A stretch of 28,642 nt of DNA from JBGFRR01 sp041695045 (GTDB lineage Bacteria > Bacteroidota > Ignavibacteria > UBA10030): contig JBGFRR010000118.1 of the NCBI GenBank assembly GCA_041695045.1, positions 1 to 28,642 of the forward strand, given 5' to 3'. Below, in pieces: positions 28,465 through 28,642 of this stretch; positions within the stretch are counted from its first letter, which is position 1; each line of letters opens with the position of its first letter. The notes below the pieces were generated by a model. It worked only from the letters and a program-made list of their open reading frames with translations. It ran no database searches and was not told the origin of the DNA. The position numbers were made by a program, and so were the translations under genes.

Positions 28465-28516
28465 TCCGCTCATTGAGCGGGATTCTGGAGAGCGGAACTG
28501 ATCCGCCTCTGGCGGA
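28465..28516. repeat. Two adjacent palindromes, CCGCTCA/TGAGCGG and TCCGCC/GGCGGA
   Basis: CCGCTCA (28466-28472) pairs with TGAGCGG (28474-28480). TCCGCC (28502-28507), TCT, GGCGGA (28511-28516) repeats the arms seen at 28287-28301 with a different loop. No open frame of note. Confidence 0.7.
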
Positions 28517-28565
28517 GAAGCCAGGATTCATGACCGCTACTCAGCAAAAAAAACTTGAGACATTA

Positions 28566-28610
28566 CCACACCTGCCTGCGTGCCGAAGACACTTCGGCAG
28601 GCAGGAGTGG
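28566..28610. repeat. Long CCTGCC...TGCCGAAG / CTTCGGCA...GGCAGG palindrome
   Basis: TGCCGAAG (28581-28588) pairs with CTTCGGCA (28592-28599) around ACA. CCTGCC (28571-28576) pairs with GGCAGG (28600-28605) past a TGCG bulge, and CCAC/GTGG close the base. It is the most stable hairpin in the window, next to the right edge and without a T run. Confidence 0.75.
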
Positions 28611-28642
28611 TTTGAGTCTTTCGCTGCGTTACAGTACACGAG

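Noticed and set aside
1..28642. tRNA, rRNA, transposase, integrase or phage genes
   Set aside because: Looked for cloverleaf-like stretches and hallmark protein motifs; none found that could be supported.

Overview
The window looks like chromosomal DNA of a mid-to-high GC Gram-negative bacterium of the Bacteroidota/Ignavibacteriota (FCB) side of the tree. The evidence is a C-terminal sorting domain of the 'NYPNPFNPSTQI' type on a secreted protein (hallmark of type IX secretion in this group), two large DUF5916 outer-membrane-type proteins, two exported S9 peptidases and an exported amidohydrolase. The phylum is inferred from family content only. Strong AGGAGG ribosome binding sites precede several genes and fix their starts.

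Layout. (1) 1-3871, plus strand: a tight trehalose operon of a DUF5752 protein (possibly cut at the window edge), a TreT-type trehalose synthase and an OtsA-OtsB fusion, i.e. two chemically different routes to trehalose. (2) 3842-4429, minus: a CoA-pyrophosphatase-type Nudix hydrolase overlapping the end of otsAB. (3) 4644-10564, plus: ECF sigma factor, RskA-type anti-sigma factor, a strong terminator, a DUF4383 membrane protein split by a -1 frameshift, a secreted DUF4331 protein, a terminator, and a membrane-anchored TPR protein. (4) 10565-11113: gene debris, a diverged second copy of the anti-sigma C-terminus followed by a piece of a Y_Y_Y sensor domain. (5) 11114-13597 minus and 13883-16561 plus: divergent DUF5916 protein and S9 peptidase, the latter with an unusual C-terminal extension. 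(6) 16784-18769, minus: MNT nucleotidyltransferase, HEPN protein, and a Cys/Met-metabolism PLP enzyme with a TTG start. (7) 19004-23236, minus: 3-methyladenine DNA glycosylase I, Cdd1-like HhH protein, ECF sigma factor with a SnoaL-like tail, and a second DUF5916 protein. (8) 23350-28204, minus: amidohydrolase, broken isoprenylcysteine-methyltransferase-like gene, a small membrane-anchored protein and a DPP-IV-like S9 peptidase. (9) 28205-28642: no gene, several palindromes.

The most unusual signals are a family of short GC-rich palindromes (TCCCGC/GCGGGA, TCCGCC/GGCGGA, CCTGCC/GGCAGG arms). They lie between genes and also inside two coding regions: in tag, where one encodes exactly the residues that look inserted, and in the linker of the sigma-SnoaL protein. 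Other signals are the duplicated anti-sigma tail and several single-base frame breaks, one of them at a slippery G AAA AAG. No tRNA, rRNA, CRISPR array, transposase or phage gene was seen.
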